A stretch of 64,000 nt of DNA from Saprospiraceae bacterium (GTDB taxonomy: Bacteria; Bacteroidota; Bacteroidia; Chitinophagales; Saprospiraceae), in NCBI GenBank assembly GCA_027488935.1, contig JAIYAP010000012.1, positions 1-64,000 of the forward strand. Direction: 5' to 3'. A program made the translations under genes and the position numbers. The first letter of the stretch is position 1; the number at the start of each line of letters is the position of its first letter. Positions 62,746 through 64,000 of this stretch are shown here, in pieces. The notes below the pieces were generated by a model. The model searched no databases. It saw only the letters and a list, made by a program, of their open reading frames with translations, and was not told the origin of the DNA.

Positions 62746-63897
62746 ATGCAACGTTATTCAGTTCTATTTGCGGTTATTTTGCTCCCTCTTTGGTTGCATG
62801 CACAAGGCGTTGACTTTGATCATTTGTCGTGGGGGGACGCCTTGGCCAAAGCCAGAAAGGAACACAAAATGGTTTTTTTGGATGCATACACCCTTTGGTG
62901 TGGCCCCTGTAAATTAATGGTGAGTAACGTATTCCCTGATTCGAGTGTCGGTGCTTTTTTCAATAGCCATTTTGTGAATGTAAAAATGGATATGGAACAT
63001 GGCGATGGGATCATATTGGCAAAAAAATACGGTATTGCAATCTTTCCAACCTTGCTTTTTTTCGATGATGCTGGTAATGTTCAGCACCGGGCGCCAGGTT
63101 TTCATGGTGTGCAAGATTTGATTGACTTGGCCAAAGCAGCCACTGATACACAAAACAATATGGCAGCCCTCGAAAAACGGTATGCCGCTGGCGAACGTAC
63201 CCCCGAATTTCTGCAAAAACTAACCGCGCTGAAATCTGCAGCACTCGATCCGAATGTTAATAAAGTAGCGCAAGCATATCTAAAAACCCAGGACGAATAC
63301 AGCACACCAGCCAATATGCGGTTTATCATGCAGTATGCAGATGATCCCTTTTCGGACGCTTTTTATTACCTCATCCATCACCGTGCAAAATTTGATTCAG
63401 TGTATACTCAGGCAACGGTAAAAGATCGCCTGGATCAGATTTTTGAAAATTACTTGCAAGCACACCCAAAATTGCAATTGGGTGAAGTGCAACGGTTGTA
63501 TGGAACGGTTTATCCCGAACAAGGTGAATTACTGGCTTCCTCTTATCGACTCACGTATTACCGGAAACGCGAAGATCTGGAACGTTTCGTTTTATCGGCA
63601 GTAGATCATTACACCCGTTTCCCTTGCGACGAGCCAGATGAACTGATTGAAATTTCCAAGATATTTAGTGAAGAAGTAACCGATCCTGCTATGTTGAAAC
63701 AGGCGCTCGAATGGGTGAAAAGTGCCATCAAAATACAAGAGCATTATTACGCTTACGAAACCCAAGCGAACCTTTACGCCAAACTGGATCAGAAAAAAGC
63801 CGCCATCAAATCGGCTAAACGCGCCATCGAATTGGCTGAACAAAACGATGAAGAAGCCCTTGAAGCCAAGGCGCTCCTCGAAATATTGGAGCAATAA
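62746..63897 (+). CDS. Exported thioredoxin-fold protein, copy 2
   Basis: The 383-residue protein has the same build as its left neighbour: signal peptide (MQRYSVLFAVILLPLWLHAQ), thioredoxin motif CGPC (TLWCGPCKLMVSNVFPD), cis-Pro segment GIAIFPTLLFFDDAGN, helical C-terminal part and a TPR-like end (YAYETQANLYAKLDQKKAAI). The two genes are 26 bases apart and look like an old tandem duplication. Away from the active site they differ widely, so their substrates may differ. Confidence 0.92.
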   Translation: MQRYSVLFAVILLPLWLHAQGVDFDHLSWGDALAKARKEHKMVFLDAYTLWCGPCKLMVSNVFPDSSVGAFFNSHFVNVKMDMEHGDGIILAKKYGIAIFPTLLFFDDAGNVQHRAPGFHGVQDLIDLAKAATDTQNNMAALEKRYAAGERTPEFLQKLTALKSAALDPNVNKVAQAYLKTQDEYSTPANMRFIMQYADDPFSDAFYYLIHHRAKFDSVYTQATVKDRLDQIFENYLQAHPKLQLGEVQRLYGTVYPEQGELLASSYRLTYYRKREDLERFVLSAVDHYTRFPCDEPDELIEISKIFSEEVTDPAMLKQALEWVKSAIKIQEHYYAYETQANLYAKLDQKKAAIKSAKRAIELAEQNDEEALEAKALLEILEQ

Positions 63898-63921
63898 ACG
63901 GGATCCCATCTCGGCGCTGCC

Positions 63922-63929
63922 TATATTTG
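63922..63929 (+). promoter_or_regulatory. -7 promoter box for the gene at the right edge
   Basis: TATATTTG matches TAnnTTTG fully and lies 19 bases before an ATG at 63949. No TTTG is found at the -33 position. Confidence 0.45.
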
Positions 63930-63948
63930 CTCCTACAAGCACATCCTT

Positions 63949-64000
63949 ATGACCGCTCAACGCAACGAAGAAGACATTATCCGGCAGGTTTTAAATATTT
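63949..64000 (+). CDS. Start of a further gene, cut by the window end
   Basis: An ATG at 63949 opens a frame (MTAQRNEEDIIRQVLNI) that runs to the last base. A -7 box lies directly upstream. The 17 visible residues are not enough to name it. Confidence 0.5.
   Translation, partial: MTAQRNEEDIIRQVLNI

Noticed and set aside
1-64000. tRNA, rRNA genes and CRISPR arrays
   Set aside because: No cloverleaf with a TTCGA-type arm and no regularly spaced direct repeats with unique spacers were seen on reading both strands.

Overview
The window looks like a chromosomal segment from a member of the Bacteroidota, most likely the Saprospiria/Saprospiraceae group (inference). The signs are: type IX secretion (T9SS) C-terminal sorting domains (gliding-motility type at 14043-16889, type A at 56262-57932), the T9SS protein PorQ, SprB-like repeats, a DUF3078 barrel, a fused CcoNO cbb3 oxidase, a CruF/CrtI/CrtA carotenoid cluster, a six-domain ribosomal protein S1, and promoters of the Bacteroidota form TTTG-N19-TAnnTTTG/TTCG.

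Layout. Bases 1-5330 are an accessory block. It begins with a complete IS630-type element (1-1179, 26-bp perfect terminal repeats) that has cut an amidohydrolase-like secreted gene. Then come unrelated minus-strand genes in cassette style: an orphan Pvc16/DUF4255 protein, a SigZ-like sigma factor with a short-chain dehydrogenase, and a VapC toxin with its antitoxin. Two 402-bp copies of a repeat (2081-2482 and 3978-4379, about 89% identical) and a 50-bp remnant (5263-5312) lie just upstream of these units. Each full copy carries a -7 promoter box reading into the next gene.

From 5331 the window is mostly core genome: uvrB, an M23 peptidase, carotenoid genes (crtI-type desaturase and cruF, divergent from a crtA-like gene), a metallophosphoesterase, a large T9SS adhesin, a C1 peptidase, a sterol-desaturase-family hydroxylase and rpsA. 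These are followed by a BamA/TamA-like protein, CreD, a DPP4-type peptidase, a TlpA-like protein, an ECF sigma factor with a small partner, a membrane channel, DUF3078, a low-molecular-weight phosphatase and truA.

34093-40662 is a respiratory cluster on the minus strand: ccoS, fused ccoNO, ccoQ, ccoP, terminator, ccoG, ccoH, safE-like. Then come an M1 aminopeptidase lipoprotein, MscS, kynurenine 3-monooxygenase, a TolC-family protein, and the str operon rpsL-rpsG-fusA with unusually long spacers.

51278-58000 holds envelope and secretion genes: OmpA-like, a basic secreted protein, PorQ, a MORN-type lipoprotein, an unknown 354-aa protein, and a multi-PDZ T9SS cargo protein. The end carries an OmpR-type response regulator, a small antirepressor-like gene in an AT-rich island, HMG-CoA synthase (mevalonate route, which could feed the carotenoid genes), a small membrane protein, and two tandem paralogous thioredoxin-fold secreted proteins. 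A further gene starts at the right edge.

No tRNA, rRNA or CRISPR array was seen. The most unusual items are the promoter-carrying repeats that flank cassette-like genes, the 103-bp double-hairpin palindrome at 22298-22400, and three convergent gene pairs whose stop codons share a palindromic TTAA.
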